DNA of 64,000 nt from Sphingomonas endophytica (lineage in GTDB: Bacteria > Pseudomonadota > Alphaproteobacteria > Sphingomonadales > Sphingomonadaceae). Shown here piece after piece: positions 43,919 through 53,119 of the stretch. The stretch spans positions 1 to 64,000 of the forward strand of contig NZ_LDTB01000011.1 in the NCBI RefSeq assembly GCF_001476895.1, given 5' to 3'. Below the pieces are notes generated by a model. The model had not been told where the DNA came from. It saw nothing but the letters and a program-made list of their open reading frames with translations, and ran no database searches. Every line of letters begins with the position of its first letter. Within the stretch, counting starts at the first letter, position 1. Both the position numbers and the translations under genes were made by a program.

Positions 43919-45717
43919 GCCGCCTCTCCGTCCGCGCGCACCTGCACCACCTGCATCATCCCGGCATGCATGTGATAGAGCATGTGGCAGTGGAACGCCC
44001 AGTCGCCCGCATTCGCGGTGACGTCCCAGCTCACCGTCCCGCCCGGCTGCACCATCACCGTATGCTTGCGCGGGCTGTACGCGCCATGCCCCGTCACCAG
44101 TTCGAAGAAATGGCCGTGCAGGTGGATCGGGTGTCCCATCATCGTGTCGTTGACCAGCGTGACGCGGACGCGCTCCCCGGCGGTGAACGGGATCGGCGCG
44201 GTCACTTCCGACAGCTTCTCGCCGTCGAACCCCCACATGTAACGTTCCATGTTGCCGGTCAGGTGGATCTCCAGCGCGCGCGAGGGCGCGCGGACGTCGG
44301 GGTTGCGGTCGCGCGCGATCAGGTCGCGATAGGTGAGGACGCGGTGGCCGACATCCTCCAGCCCCTGACCGGGATCGCCGGTGCGATCGACCGGCATCGG
44401 CGCGATCGTCTGCACCCCCGGACCCTTGCGCACCCCCGGCGCCTTCGCGAAGTCGCGCATGTCGCCATGGTCCATCGTGGCATGGCCCGCCGTGGGAGGA
44501 TCCATCCCCGCATGACCCATCCCCGCATGGTCCATCGTCGCGTGACCCATGGCCGCGTGGTCCATCCCGGGCATCGCATCATGCGCCGCCATGTCCTTCC
44601 CGCCGCCATCCATCCCGCCCATCCCCATGTCCTTCATGGTTGCGACCGGGCGGCGACGCAGCGGCGGTACCGCGCCGACCATCCCGGCACGCGGCGCCAG
44701 CGTCGCGCGCGCCATGCCCGACCGGTCGACGCTTTCGCCGACCAATGTATAGGCGATGTCCGCGGGCGGCGTGACGATCACGTCATAGGTTTCCGCCACG
44801 CCGATCTGGAATTCGTCGACCTCCACCGGGCGCACGTTCATCCCGTCCGCCTGCACCACCGTCATCGGCAGGCCCGGGATACGGACGTTGAAGGTCGTCA
44901 TCGCCGATGCGTTGACGATGCGCAGCCGCACCCGCTCGCCGGGGCGGAACAGCCCGGTCCAATGGTCGCGCGGCCCATGGCCGTTGACCAGATAGGTGTA
45001 GGTGGAGCCGGTCACGTCCGCGACGTCGGTCGGGTCCATCCGCATCCGCCCCCAGGCGAGCCGCTCGCGCAGCGGCTGGTCCTCGCCCTTCAGCAGCCCG
45101 GCCAGCGTCTGCTGCTGGCGATTGAAGTAACCGGCCTGCTTCTTCAGGTTCATGAAGATGCGGTGCGGGTGCAGCGGGCTGTGGTCCGACAGGACGATCA
45201 CATGCTCGCGGTCGGACACGATCGGATCGTCGCCGGCCGGGTCGATCACGATCGGGCCGTACAGCCCCATCTGCTCCTGCAATCCCGAATGGCTGTGGTA
45301 CCAGTAGGTGCCGGCCTGCACGACCGGGAATTCGTAGGTGAACGTGCTGCGCTTCGGGATGCCGGGAAAGGAGATGCCGGGCACGCCGTCCATCTGGAAC
45401 GGCACGATCAGCCCGTGCCAGTGCAGCGAACTGTCCTCGTCCAGCGCGTTCTCGACATGCAGCCGCACCGTCCGCCCTTCGCGCAGCCGGATCAGCGGCG
45501 CGGGAACGCTGCCGTTGATGCCGATCGCATGGCGGCGCCGGCCGTCGATCGTCATCATCTGGTGCGCGATGCGAAGGTGGATGTCGTCGCCGGTCACGGT
45601 CGGCAGGCCCGCCGACACCGGCTGCGCCCAGCCGGGCAGCCCGGCGGACAGCGCCGCACCGCCCGCCACCAGCCCGGCACCCCGCAACAATTGACGGCGA
45701 TCGACAACGCCCGACAT
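43915..45717 (-). CDS. copA: Multicopper oxidase CopA
   Basis: The 600-residue protein has a Tat signal (DRRQLLRGAGLVAGGAALSAG). The four copper motifs are in place: SLHWHGLIVP, YWYHSHSGLQEQ, HPIHLHGHFFEL and FHCHMLYHMHAGM near the end. Between them lies a Met/His-rich insert (about residues 360-420) with several MDHAxM units. It oxidises Cu(I) and stores copper in the periplasm. The start was set at the ATG preceded by GGGAG; a GTG two codons before is possible. With copB it forms a two-gene operon. Confidence 0.95.
   Translation of the reverse strand: MSGVVDRRQLLRGAGLVAGGAALSAGLPGWAQPVSAGLPTVTGDDIHLRIAHQMMTIDGRRRHAIGINGSVPAPLIRLREGRTVRLHVENALDEDSSLHWHGLIVPFQMDGVPGISFPGIPKRSTFTYEFPVVQAGTYWYHSHSGLQEQMGLYGPIVIDPAGDDPIVSDREHVIVLSDHSPLHPHRIFMNLKKQAGYFNRQQQTLAGLLKGEDQPLRERLAWGRMRMDPTDVADVTGSTYTYLVNGHGPRDHWTGLFRPGERVRLRIVNASAMTTFNVRIPGLPMTVVQADGMNVRPVEVDEFQIGVAETYDVIVTPPADIAYTLVGESVDRSGMARATLAPRAGMVGAVPPLRRRPVATMKDMGMGGMDGGGKDMAAHDAMPGMDHAAMGHATMDHAGMGHAGMDPPTAGHATMDHGDMRDFAKAPGVRKGPGVQTIAPMPVDRTGDPGQGLEDVGHRVLTYRDLIARDRNPDVRAPSRALEIHLTGNMERYMWGFDGEKLSEVTAPIPFTAGERVRVTLVNDTMMGHPIHLHGHFFELVTGHGAYSPRKHTVMVQPGGTVSWDVTANAGDWAFHCHMLYHMHAGMMQVVQVRADGEAA
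44458..44640. repeat. Degenerate repeats encoding the Met/His-rich CopA insert
   Basis: Short imperfect repeats around CATGGTCCATCG and CATGACCCATCC code for units such as GMDHAAMGHATMDHAGMGHAGMD. They account for the copper-binding insert of CopA and could vary in length between strains. Confidence 0.7.
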
Positions 45718-45776
45718 GCACACTCCCGGAAGGCGCCGCGACCCGCGGCATCGCTCCCTTTACGCGGGCGAGGCGC

Positions 45777-46487
45777 TTACCCCTTCACGAAAACCTCGAA
45801 GGGCATCGTCCGCCAGTGTGCCGGGGCGGTGCCGGGCGCATAGTTGAAGATCGCCACCTCGGACGGATCGTCGAACGCCGGCTTTCTCACCACGTTGTAC
45901 AGGATCCGGAAATGAAGGTCGGCGCGCGCGCAGAAGTCGACGATCAGGTCGAAATTGGGGAAGTCCTCCGGAAATTCCGGCCAGTCGTCGATCGAATAGA
46001 AGGATCGCTTCAGTTCGTAGACGACGATCCTGCCGTCGCCGCGCTGCCGGATCAGATCGATGTCGGTGACGCGGATGCGGCCAAGCGCCGCGCGCTGCCA
46101 GTCCTGATAGGCGCTGCTGCTGGCCCTGTTGATCGCCTTGCCCGTCCGACCACGGTTGACCGGAACACCGACCCGCGCGAACCAGCGTGTCAGCTCGTCC
46201 AGCGACGCAGGGCTGTCGTTCAGCACGACCCCGACGATCTCGCGAACGCTGTCGTCGAACGCGATGGTCGCGAACGGCAGCCCCGCGCGCGTCGCCAGCA
46301 TCGCTGCCGCATCGCGGGCCTCGCCGACGTCGGCCGCCGAGGATCCGGTGACGAAGGCGACCAGCTTCACGCGCGACCGGCGGTCGCCATACAGCAGGAT
46401 CCACGCATTGCCGGCGGCCCACACGAAACCGTCCGGCCGCTCCCGCGCCAGACGATCGTAGACCCCGTTGCTGGTGTAATAGGCCAT
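45777..46487 (-). CDS. Putative PD-(D/E)xK nuclease-like protein of the restriction operon
   Basis: The 236-residue protein is not a family I can name. Its C-terminal half has RIRVTDIDLIRQRGDGRIVVYELKRSF, with D142, D144, E158 and K160 spaced as in PD-(D/E)xK nucleases of the NucS/Holliday-resolvase sort. The N-terminal half (FVWAAGNAWILLYGDRRSRVKLVAFV, FATIAFDDSVREIVGVVLND) resembles a small alpha/beta recognition domain. It starts 13 bases after the res stop, so it belongs to the restriction operon. It may supply a cutting or accessory function; this is inferred. Confidence 0.62.
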   Translation of the reverse strand: MAYYTSNGVYDRLARERPDGFVWAAGNAWILLYGDRRSRVKLVAFVTGSSAADVGEARDAAAMLATRAGLPFATIAFDDSVREIVGVVLNDSPASLDELTRWFARVGVPVNRGRTGKAINRASSSAYQDWQRAALGRIRVTDIDLIRQRGDGRIVVYELKRSFYSIDDWPEFPEDFPNFDLIVDFCARADLHFRILYNVVRKPAFDDPSEVAIFNYAPGTAPAHWRTMPFEVFVKG

Positions 46488-46500
46488 CGGTCTCCCACGA

Positions 46501-48939
46501 TCAAAGCCGCAGCGCGGCGGCCAGCACCGATCGCCAGTCCTCGTCCTGCATCAGCATCGTGAACGCGGGCGCGGCACGCGGGTTGCCGCGGGACCCCCTG
46601 GCATCGACCGCGCGAACGTCCTGCAATGCCGCCATCAGCGCGCGCCTGTAGGCGGCATCGTCATCGTCGGACGGCCGCCCGCCGGCCTCCAGCAACAGCA
46701 CCAGCAACCGTCCACCCGCCCGCACCACGAAGTCGGGCCGGACGTGCTGCCGTCGCCAGCCCCGCACCCCCCATGCCCCGCGCGCCGGCAGCGGCCACCA
46801 CCAGTCGACCGCGTCCGCACGGTCGAGAGACAGCGCCACCTCGCGCGCGAACGCGTTCAGCTCTCCCGCGCCGATCGCCTCCGGGAACAGCGGGCGTGCG
46901 AGCGGCGCGCCGCGATCGTCGGTCAGCGGACCGTCCCCCCGCGCGCGTACCGGCACGGTCACGTGCGCCGGGATCGCCACCGCGTCGTCCGGCCGGATCG
47001 CGATCGTGCCCGCCGCCAGCTTCTGCAGGAACACCGCGCGCGCCGCCGCGTCCACCGCGCGCGACAGCGCCACCCGCATGTCGGCGACCAGCGCCAGCCG
47101 CCCGCGCGCGATCGTCGCCTCGTCGATCCCCTGCGCGCGCAACGCCGCCAGCGCCCGGTCCACCAGCGTGATCGCCACCCATGGATTGGGCACGACGTCC
47201 AGCAACCGCCGCGCCAGATCGGGGCGGTCGATCCGCTCGTCGACCATCATCCCGGCCGCGCCCGGCGCATCGCCGCGATCGTCGATCCGCCGCCGCGTCG
47301 CGCCGGATCCGCCCGCCACGACCGGCGCGGCGGCGACGTAGCGCAGCGCCGACCAGTCGATCGCCGCCAGAATGTCGCGCTCCACGTCCAGCGCGCGCGC
47401 GGTGCCCGTGCCGTCGTCATGTGTGACGACCGGCAGCGCGATCGGCGCGTCGCGCCACGCCGCGCCGCGGGCGATCGTCCGCGCCTCGCCCGGCGCCCCG
47501 GCGGCACGGACCGGCGTCTCCAGATCGCCCAGCCCCTCCTCGTCCAGTCCCGCGCGGATGCCCGCCACCGCGTCGCGCACGCTGATGTCGCGACAGAACA
47601 CCCAGGCGCTGTCCAGCGCGGAGACCCCGGTCCGCCGCGCGCCCGGCTGGCGCAGCACGCGCCCGATCATCTGCGTCAGCGCGGTCCGGGCGCGCGTGCT
47701 CCCCAGCAGCGCCAGCACATAGGCGAACGGACAATCCCACCCCTCGCGCAGCGCGTCCTTGGTGACGATGATCCGCACCGGGCTGGCATCCGACAGCAAC
47801 TGGTCGTCCAGTTCCCGGTCGACCGCGGTCTGGCGCCGGATCCATTCCGGCGGCACGCCCATCTCGTTGACCAGCGCCTCGACCGCATCCTCGGTATGGA
47901 CCTTGCCCTTCTCGCGCTGGTCGCGCCCGGTCAGCTCGACACGCACCAGCATGATCGGGCGGATCGGCGCGCCGTTCGCCCGCGCCAGCCGCTCCAGCGC
48001 GGCACGCTGGTCCAGCGCGGCCTTCAGCGTGTCCTTCCACGGCGCGTCGGCGTCGGCCACCAGCTCGATCGGCAGCCGGATCATCTCCGCATCGCGCAGC
48101 CGCCGCCCGCCGACGCGCACCAGAATGTTGGAATGCTCGCGGCTCGGCGTCGCGGTCAGCTCCAGCAGGAAGCGCGGGTTGAACGCGCCCAGCAACCGGC
48201 GGCGATCGACGCTATAGGCGGTATGCCCCTCGTCCAGCACGATCAGCGGGCGCACGAGCCGCAACAGATTGCCCAGGCTCTGCACGATCGCGCCCGGCGC
48301 CCCGTCGGGCAGGTCGTGCGTCTCCAGGTTCGGCACCCGCGCCGCCAGCGCCTGCGCCGCCGCCCGGTCGTCGCCCTCGGGAAAGAAATCGCGATAGCGC
48401 CCGCTCTCGCGAAAGACCTTCAGCGCCTTCTGCTCGGACGTGTCCTTCGTCTGCCGCGCGGCGTGGAGCATCAGCAGCATCACCGCCAGCCCGCCCTCGA
48501 CATCGGCGCGCGCGATGTCCGATCCCTTTTCCAGCAGCGTCACCCGTCCGCCGCTCGCCACCTCCAGCGCCTGCCGCAGCGGATGCGCGCGGTCGCGCAA
48601 CTGCGCGCGCGTCTGCCGGTAGATCGCCTCCGACGGCACCATCCAGAGCACCAGCCCGGTGGCGGCCCCGCCCAGCCCCGACAGGATGCGCCCGACCGCA
48701 TGGCCGGCGATCAGCGTCTTGCCCGATCCGGTCGGCAACGCCAGGCAGACATGCGGCACCTGCGCCCCATGCCCGTCGCGCAGCGGGCGCCACGGATCGG
48801 GCGAGGCGGCGACCCCGGCGGCCTGCACCGCGCCCCACGCCGCCACCGCCGGCTCGGCGGCGTCGCGCGCCGCCGCCAGCGCCGCGACATAGTGGTCCAG
48901 CGCGGCGAGCGTGTCCTCCTGATAGTCCTTAAGCCGCAT
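46501..48939 (-). CDS. Type III-like restriction subunit Res (DEAD/DEAH helicase)
   Basis: The 812-residue protein is an SF2 translocase: MRLKDYQEDTLAALDHY start, Walker A LPTGSGKT (68-75), DEGH (236-239), LTATPS, and the second RecA domain ending TALTQMIGRVLRQPGARR. The C-terminus shows a partial PD-(D/E)xK site: D736 in RPDFVV and E751 in LLLEAGG, but position 753, where lysine is expected (E-x-K), is glycine. The start overlaps the methylase gene by 11 bases. The motor is complete; the nuclease may be impaired. Confidence 0.88.
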   Translation of the reverse strand: MRLKDYQEDTLAALDHYVAALAAARDAAEPAVAAWGAVQAAGVAASPDPWRPLRDGHGAQVPHVCLALPTGSGKTLIAGHAVGRILSGLGGAATGLVLWMVPSEAIYRQTRAQLRDRAHPLRQALEVASGGRVTLLEKGSDIARADVEGGLAVMLLMLHAARQTKDTSEQKALKVFRESGRYRDFFPEGDDRAAAQALAARVPNLETHDLPDGAPGAIVQSLGNLLRLVRPLIVLDEGHTAYSVDRRRLLGAFNPRFLLELTATPSREHSNILVRVGGRRLRDAEMIRLPIELVADADAPWKDTLKAALDQRAALERLARANGAPIRPIMLVRVELTGRDQREKGKVHTEDAVEALVNEMGVPPEWIRRQTAVDRELDDQLLSDASPVRIIVTKDALREGWDCPFAYVLALLGSTRARTALTQMIGRVLRQPGARRTGVSALDSAWVFCRDISVRDAVAGIRAGLDEEGLGDLETPVRAAGAPGEARTIARGAAWRDAPIALPVVTHDDGTGTARALDVERDILAAIDWSALRYVAAAPVVAGGSGATRRRIDDRGDAPGAAGMMVDERIDRPDLARRLLDVVPNPWVAITLVDRALAALRAQGIDEATIARGRLALVADMRVALSRAVDAAARAVFLQKLAAGTIAIRPDDAVAIPAHVTVPVRARGDGPLTDDRGAPLARPLFPEAIGAGELNAFAREVALSLDRADAVDWWWPLPARGAWGVRGWRRQHVRPDFVVRAGGRLLVLLLEAGGRPSDDDDAAYRRALMAALQDVRAVDARGSRGNPRAAPAFTMLMQDEDWRSVLAAALRL

Positions 48940-50692
48940 CGACGCCCAGCATGCGGTGGATCGCATAGGGAAGCTGGCAGAAGGTCAGCCCCAGGTCGGT
49001 CAGCGCCTTCTGCGCCATGAACTTGCCCGCCGCGAACACCAGCACCGGGCGGCCGGCCGCCGCCGCCGCGATCCGCTCGGCGGTGGCGGTGTCGAGCATC
49101 GCGTCGTTCGATCGCATCCACGCCGGATCGGGGCGATACAGCAGGTGCAAGCGGAACCCGCCCGCCTCGCCGGCATAGCCGTCCGGCCCGGTGTCGCGGG
49201 CGTTCAGCGTCGCGCCGGTCGCGGTATAGGCGACATATTCGGCCACCCGCTCCCATGCCGGCGCGCGGCCGTCGCCGGCGAAGAAGCGCTCCAGGTCCAT
49301 CGCCTCGCCCAGCGTGCAATAGGTGAAGCTGCCGCCCAGCCCGTCGCGCAGCGTCGCGTCCTTCGCCCCCGCCACGCCGCTGGCGACGCGCCGCACGCGC
49401 TCGGCGGTCAGCGTGTCGGCATAATCCTCGGTCTCGATCAGGATGAAGCGCCGGTTGCCGCCATCGGCCTTGTTGAGCGCCAGCACCGCCTGCGCGGTCG
49501 TCCCCGATCCGGCGAAGGAATCGAGGATCAGCGCGTCCTTCTTCACCACCCATCCCAGGATCGACTGCGCCACCCGCGCCGGCTTCGGATTCTCGAAGGT
49601 CAGCCCCAGCGCCGCGAAGAACGCATCGTCGCTCGCCGCGGAACGCAGTACGGAGGGCACGTTCTCCAGCAGATTGTCCTTCAGCCGGTATTTGCGCTGC
49701 GGCTGGCTGTCGTTGTCGGCGGGGAAGACGATCTCCCCCATCGAAACGCTGCCGTCCGGCTCGATGACCGGCGCGCCGTCGCCCAGCATCCGCCGCATCG
49801 TCGCGACCGGATAACGCCAGCCGCGCGCCGGCATCGGCGTCGGCGCGCCCGTGACCGGGTGGCGCAGCGGCGCGAAATATTCGTCCGGTGCGCGCTTCTT
49901 GTTCGGCCAGCCCATATGCACCAGCCGATAGACGTCGCCGGCATGGTCGATCCTGTTGTACGGGCGCTCGCCCCCGGTCAGCGTCGCCTCGCCGCGCACC
50001 CATTCGGCATAGCGCGCCGGCGCGGTCGCCGGGTCATCCGCGCGGAACCGCGCCGCCGCCGCCAGCATCGCCTGCGCGCCGGGCTTCGGCCGCAGGAAGG
50101 CGGGGGAGTAGCCGCCGGCCTTCTCCGGTCCCCATACCAGCAGGCTTTCGTGCTGACAGGCCACGCCCGAGGCGTCCCCCTTCGGATTGCCCTTGTCCCA
50201 GACAATCGTGCCGTAACGCTCGGTCTCGCCGCGCACGAGGATCTCGTCCCCGATCATCGACAGCGCGGCTTCCTCATGTTCGTCGATATGGATCAGCACG
50301 ATCCCGGTCGGCGACAGCAGCTCGCGCAACAGCTTCAGCCGCGGCCACATCATCGTCAGCCACTTGTCGTGGCGTTCCATATCCTCTTCGTCGACGACGC
50401 GGCCCAGCCATTCGCGCAGGCCCGGCGCCTTCACATTGTCGTTGTAGCGCCAGCCCTCCTTGCCGGTGTTGTACGGCGGGTCGATGTAGATCACGTCGAC
50501 CTTGCCCGCATAACGCGGCAGCAGCGCCTTCAGCGCCTCCAGATTGTCGCCGTGGATGATGAGATTGTCGTCCAGGCTCGGGCCGGCCGGGCCGGGCAGG
50601 CTGCGCGCGGCGTCGATGCGCAGCTCGCGGAACGGCACCGACAGATGATGCGCATAGACGAACGGCTTGCCCTTGAACTCCAGCGTCGGCAC
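48929..50692 (-). CDS. Type III-like DNA adenine/cytosine methyltransferase Mod
   Basis: GTG start with GGAAG upstream, giving MPTLEFKGKPFVYAHHLSVPFREL, the conserved opening of this Mod group. The 587-residue protein has the beta-class order: catalytic IDPPYNTG (70-77), then cofactor motif DSFAGSGTTA (391-400), with a long target-recognition region between. DPPY methylases usually modify adenine N6 or cytosine N4. It would protect host DNA against the Res subunit encoded next and supply sequence recognition for the complex. It is the first gene of the three-gene operon. Confidence 0.92.
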   Translation of the reverse strand: MPTLEFKGKPFVYAHHLSVPFRELRIDAARSLPGPAGPSLDDNLIIHGDNLEALKALLPRYAGKVDVIYIDPPYNTGKEGWRYNDNVKAPGLREWLGRVVDEEDMERHDKWLTMMWPRLKLLRELLSPTGIVLIHIDEHEEAALSMIGDEILVRGETERYGTIVWDKGNPKGDASGVACQHESLLVWGPEKAGGYSPAFLRPKPGAQAMLAAAARFRADDPATAPARYAEWVRGEATLTGGERPYNRIDHAGDVYRLVHMGWPNKKRAPDEYFAPLRHPVTGAPTPMPARGWRYPVATMRRMLGDGAPVIEPDGSVSMGEIVFPADNDSQPQRKYRLKDNLLENVPSVLRSAASDDAFFAALGLTFENPKPARVAQSILGWVVKKDALILDSFAGSGTTAQAVLALNKADGGNRRFILIETEDYADTLTAERVRRVASGVAGAKDATLRDGLGGSFTYCTLGEAMDLERFFAGDGRAPAWERVAEYVAYTATGATLNARDTGPDGYAGEAGGFRLHLLYRPDPAWMRSNDAMLDTATAERIAAAAAGRPVLVFAAGKFMAQKALTDLGLTFCQLPYAIHRMLGVDAA

Positions 50693-50790
50693 GCGCTTCC
50701 TTCCGTATGGCGGCGGCGTCGCCGCTCCGGCGCGCCGCCATGGCGATTTCACGTCACGCCCTTAACCGTGCACGCGCGCAAAGTCGCCGA

Positions 50791-51129
50791 TCAGTCGTCG
50801 TTGCCGTCGACATAGGCACCGCGATCGCCCTCGATCCGGTGGATGGCGGCGCGGCCGCGCGATGCCGCCACCTCCGCCTTGCGCGCGGCACGCGACATGG
50901 TGTGCAGCACGCGGGTGCGCCGGTGGACGACCAGATTGTAGCTGACGAACCAGAGCCCCGCCGACACCGCGAGCGCCCCGGCCAGCCACCAGCGCTTCCG
51001 GCTCCGCCCGCGCCCGCCATGCGTCAGCCGCGTCAGCCCGCACCGCTCGCAGCGGTGGACGGTGGTGCCGGCGCGCGCGGTCGCCCGGCTCGACCAGTGG
51101 TGAAGGCCCAGGGCGCAGCGCATCGACAT
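50791..51129 (-). CDS. Small zinc-ribbon-like membrane protein
   Basis: The 112-residue protein has cysteines in RCALGLHHW and HRCERCGLTR that could bind zinc. A single membrane helix follows (WWLAGALAVSAGLWFVSYNLVV) and then a basic C-terminal helix. No ribosome-binding site is obvious for either of the two nearby ATGs. It lies 98 bases upstream of mod and might be read into it. Function unknown; real gene judged from composition and motif. Confidence 0.5.
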   Translation of the reverse strand: MSMRCALGLHHWSSRATARAGTTVHRCERCGLTRLTHGGRGRSRKRWWLAGALAVSAGLWFVSYNLVVHRRTRVLHTMSRAARKAEVAASRGRAAIHRIEGDRGAYVDGNDD

Positions 51130-51304
51130 GGCCGTGTGCTATCGACCGTTCGGGCGTCCGGATCAATCGGGCCGTCACCCTCGGTATCGATCGAAGCGAG
51201 GGGGACGGCGACGACCAGCGTCGCGGCGCTCGCCGACGAAGGTCGTAATGGTCTTTGCGGCACCCGCCGCGGATAACGGGCGTTGACCGGGGATGAGGGA
51301 ACGG

Positions 51305-51850
51305 ATGGCGATGCGGCAGGGGTGCGGGACGGCGTCGGGCGCGCGCGCGATCGTCGTGATGGGAGTCAGCGGGTCGGGCAAGTCGACGCTCGGCGCGCGG
51401 CTCGCCGCCGAATGGCACGCGCCCTTCCTGGAGGGCGATGCCTATCACGCCGCCGCCAGCGTCGCGAAGATGCGCGCCGGCCATCCGCTGACCGATGCCG
51501 ATCGCTGGCCGTGGCTCGACCGGCTCGGTGCCGCGCTGGGGGAGTCGGCGCGCACGAACGGGGTCGCGGTGGCGGCCTGTTCGGCGTTGCGGCGCGTCTA
51601 TCGCGATCGGCTGGCGCAGGCGGCGCGACTGCCCCTGTATTTCGCCTTCCTGGACACTGAGCGGGCCGAAATCGCGCGGCGGATGAGCACGCGCGAAGGG
51701 CATTACATGCCGCCCTGCCTGCTCGACAGCCAACTCGCCACGCTGGAGCGTCCGACACCCGACGAACGCGCGCTGACGCTCGACGCCGGACGCCCGCCCG
51801 AACGACTGATCCGCGACCTGCGCGCCTGGCTGGGCGAGACGGTCGCCTAG
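51305..51850 (+). CDS. gntK: Gluconokinase
   Basis: The 181-residue protein has the P-loop GVSGSGKSTLG and the gluconokinase blocks: FLEGDAYHAAASVAKMRAGHPLTDADRWPWL, ACSALRRVYRDRL, and REGHYMPPCLLDSQLATLE. It phosphorylates gluconate to 6-phosphogluconate for the Entner-Doudoroff or pentose phosphate route. An in-frame ATG at 51293 and another at 51311 are alternatives. The convergent GntR gene is a likely partner. Confidence 0.92.
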   Translation: MAMRQGCGTASGARAIVVMGVSGSGKSTLGARLAAEWHAPFLEGDAYHAAASVAKMRAGHPLTDADRWPWLDRLGAALGESARTNGVAVAACSALRRVYRDRLAQAARLPLYFAFLDTERAEIARRMSTREGHYMPPCLLDSQLATLERPTPDERALTLDAGRPPERLIRDLRAWLGETVA

Positions 51851-51859
51851 TCGATTATC

Positions 51860-52537
51860 TCACGGCATCAGGCGCTTGCGGCCTTGCGACAGGTGCCAGC
51901 GCATCGCCAGCGCCGCGCCGTCGGCATCGCGGACGCGGATCGCATCGACGATCGCGTCATGCTCCTCCATCATCGCCGCGATCACCTGCGGAGGGCGCGA
52001 TCGGGAAATATCCACCCCGGCGCGCAGGATGTGCACCACGCTATCGCGCAGATGGTCGAACACCGGTAAAAACGCCGCATTTCCCGTCGCTTCGGCGATC
52101 GCGCGGTGGAGTTGCCAATCCTCGTCATGCGCCGGGGCGTGGGAGAACAGCGCCGCGCGCAATTGCTCCAGCGCCCGTTCGATCGCCTCGAGTTGCGGGC
52201 CCGACCGGCGTAGCGCCGCCAGCCGCGCCGCCTCCGCCTCCAGCACGAAGCGTACCTCGTAAGTGCCTATCGTCGTTGCCATTTCGTCCATCGGCAGATG
52301 CGTGCCGAGCCGCTCGGACGGGCGGCGCTTGACGTAGCTCCCCGCCCCCAGCCGCGCCTCGGTGATCCCGTCGGAGGCGAGCCGTGCCAGCGCCTCGCGC
52401 ACGATCGTCCGCGACATGCCGAACGTCGCCGCCAGCCGCGCCTCGGACGGCAGCCGGTCGCCCGCCGACAGCTTCTCGTCCGTGATCATGCGCACGATCG
52501 CCGCATAGGCGCGATCGGCCACTCGTCCTTCGCTCAC
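51860..52537 (-). CDS. GntR-family regulator with FCD domain
   Basis: GTG start with GGGGAGGT upstream. The 225-residue protein has the winged helix (AYAAIVRMITDEKLSAGDRLPSEARLAATFGMSRTIVREALARL) and an FCD domain (YEVRFVLEAEAARLAAL, EDWQLHRAIAEATGNAAFLPVFDHL, EEHDAIVDAIRVRDADGAALAMRWHL). It resembles regulators of sugar-acid use. It is convergent with gntK, with nine bases between stops; control of gluconate genes is plausible but not shown. Confidence 0.88.
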   Translation of the reverse strand: MSEGRVADRAYAAIVRMITDEKLSAGDRLPSEARLAATFGMSRTIVREALARLASDGITEARLGAGSYVKRRPSERLGTHLPMDEMATTIGTYEVRFVLEAEAARLAALRRSGPQLEAIERALEQLRAALFSHAPAHDEDWQLHRAIAEATGNAAFLPVFDHLRDSVVHILRAGVDISRSRPPQVIAAMMEEHDAIVDAIRVRDADGAALAMRWHLSQGRKRLMP

Positions 52538-52726
52538 CGCGCACCTCCCCGGGCCAGGTCTTCCCTGTAGCTGCCCGCGCCCGCCCGCACTAGGCTGTCG
52601 GACAGGTCACGCAGGTTAAGACGATATTTGATTTGATAGAATTGCGAAAAACGCGGCATAATGGTGAAAGCTGTCCGACCGCATTCGCCTCGACGGGCGC
52701 GGCGGATCTTTGTGGAGGAGGAGAGG

Positions 52727-53002
52727 ATGGAAGGGATCGTCCAGGAAAACCGGACCGACGATGCCGGCCTGCCCGAGGAGGCACTGGCGCTGGCACGACT
52801 GACCCCGACGCAGATCAAGGTGGCGCGCGGCGTCCATTCGGGGCTGCTCAACAAGCAGATCGCCTTCGACCTCGGCATCGCGGAAGCGACCGTGAAGGCA
52901 CACATGACCGCGCTGATGCGCAAGCTCAACGTCCGCAACCGCACGCAGGTCGCGATCGCCGCGCAGGCGCTGGCCGGTGGCGCGGTGCAGGGAGCCGCCT
53001 GA
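52727..53002 (+). CDS. Stand-alone LuxR-type HTH protein
   Basis: The 91-residue protein is essentially a LuxR/FixJ DNA-binding domain: LTPTQIKVARGVHSGLLNKQIAFDLGIAEATVKAHMTALMRKLNVRNRTQVAIAAQ. GGAGGAGAGG lies before the ATG, so the short form appears to be translated as such. Relatives usually carry an N-terminal receiver or ligand domain; none is encoded upstream in frame. It may be a true single-domain regulator or the remnant of a response regulator. Confidence 0.8.
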   Translation: MEGIVQENRTDDAGLPEEALALARLTPTQIKVARGVHSGLLNKQIAFDLGIAEATVKAHMTALMRKLNVRNRTQVAIAAQALAGGAVQGAA

Positions 53003-53119
53003 CGAGGTGTCCGGGCCGACCGCTACGACTTTCGTCGTGCCTCGATCATCATCTTGGTATTTCTGGCGGAAAGGCGGGGTAGGCCACGGAGACGGGCGAG
53101 GCGGGCAGGGTGGCTGCCC

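Noticed and set aside
43501-45843. Plus-strand open frame (780 codons) opposite copA/copB
   Set aside because: Shadow of copper genes whose motifs are all on the minus strand.
46744-49020. Long plus-strand open frame (758 codons) opposite res
   Set aside because: Arg/His/Gln-rich with no motif; the opposite strand carries complete helicase motifs.
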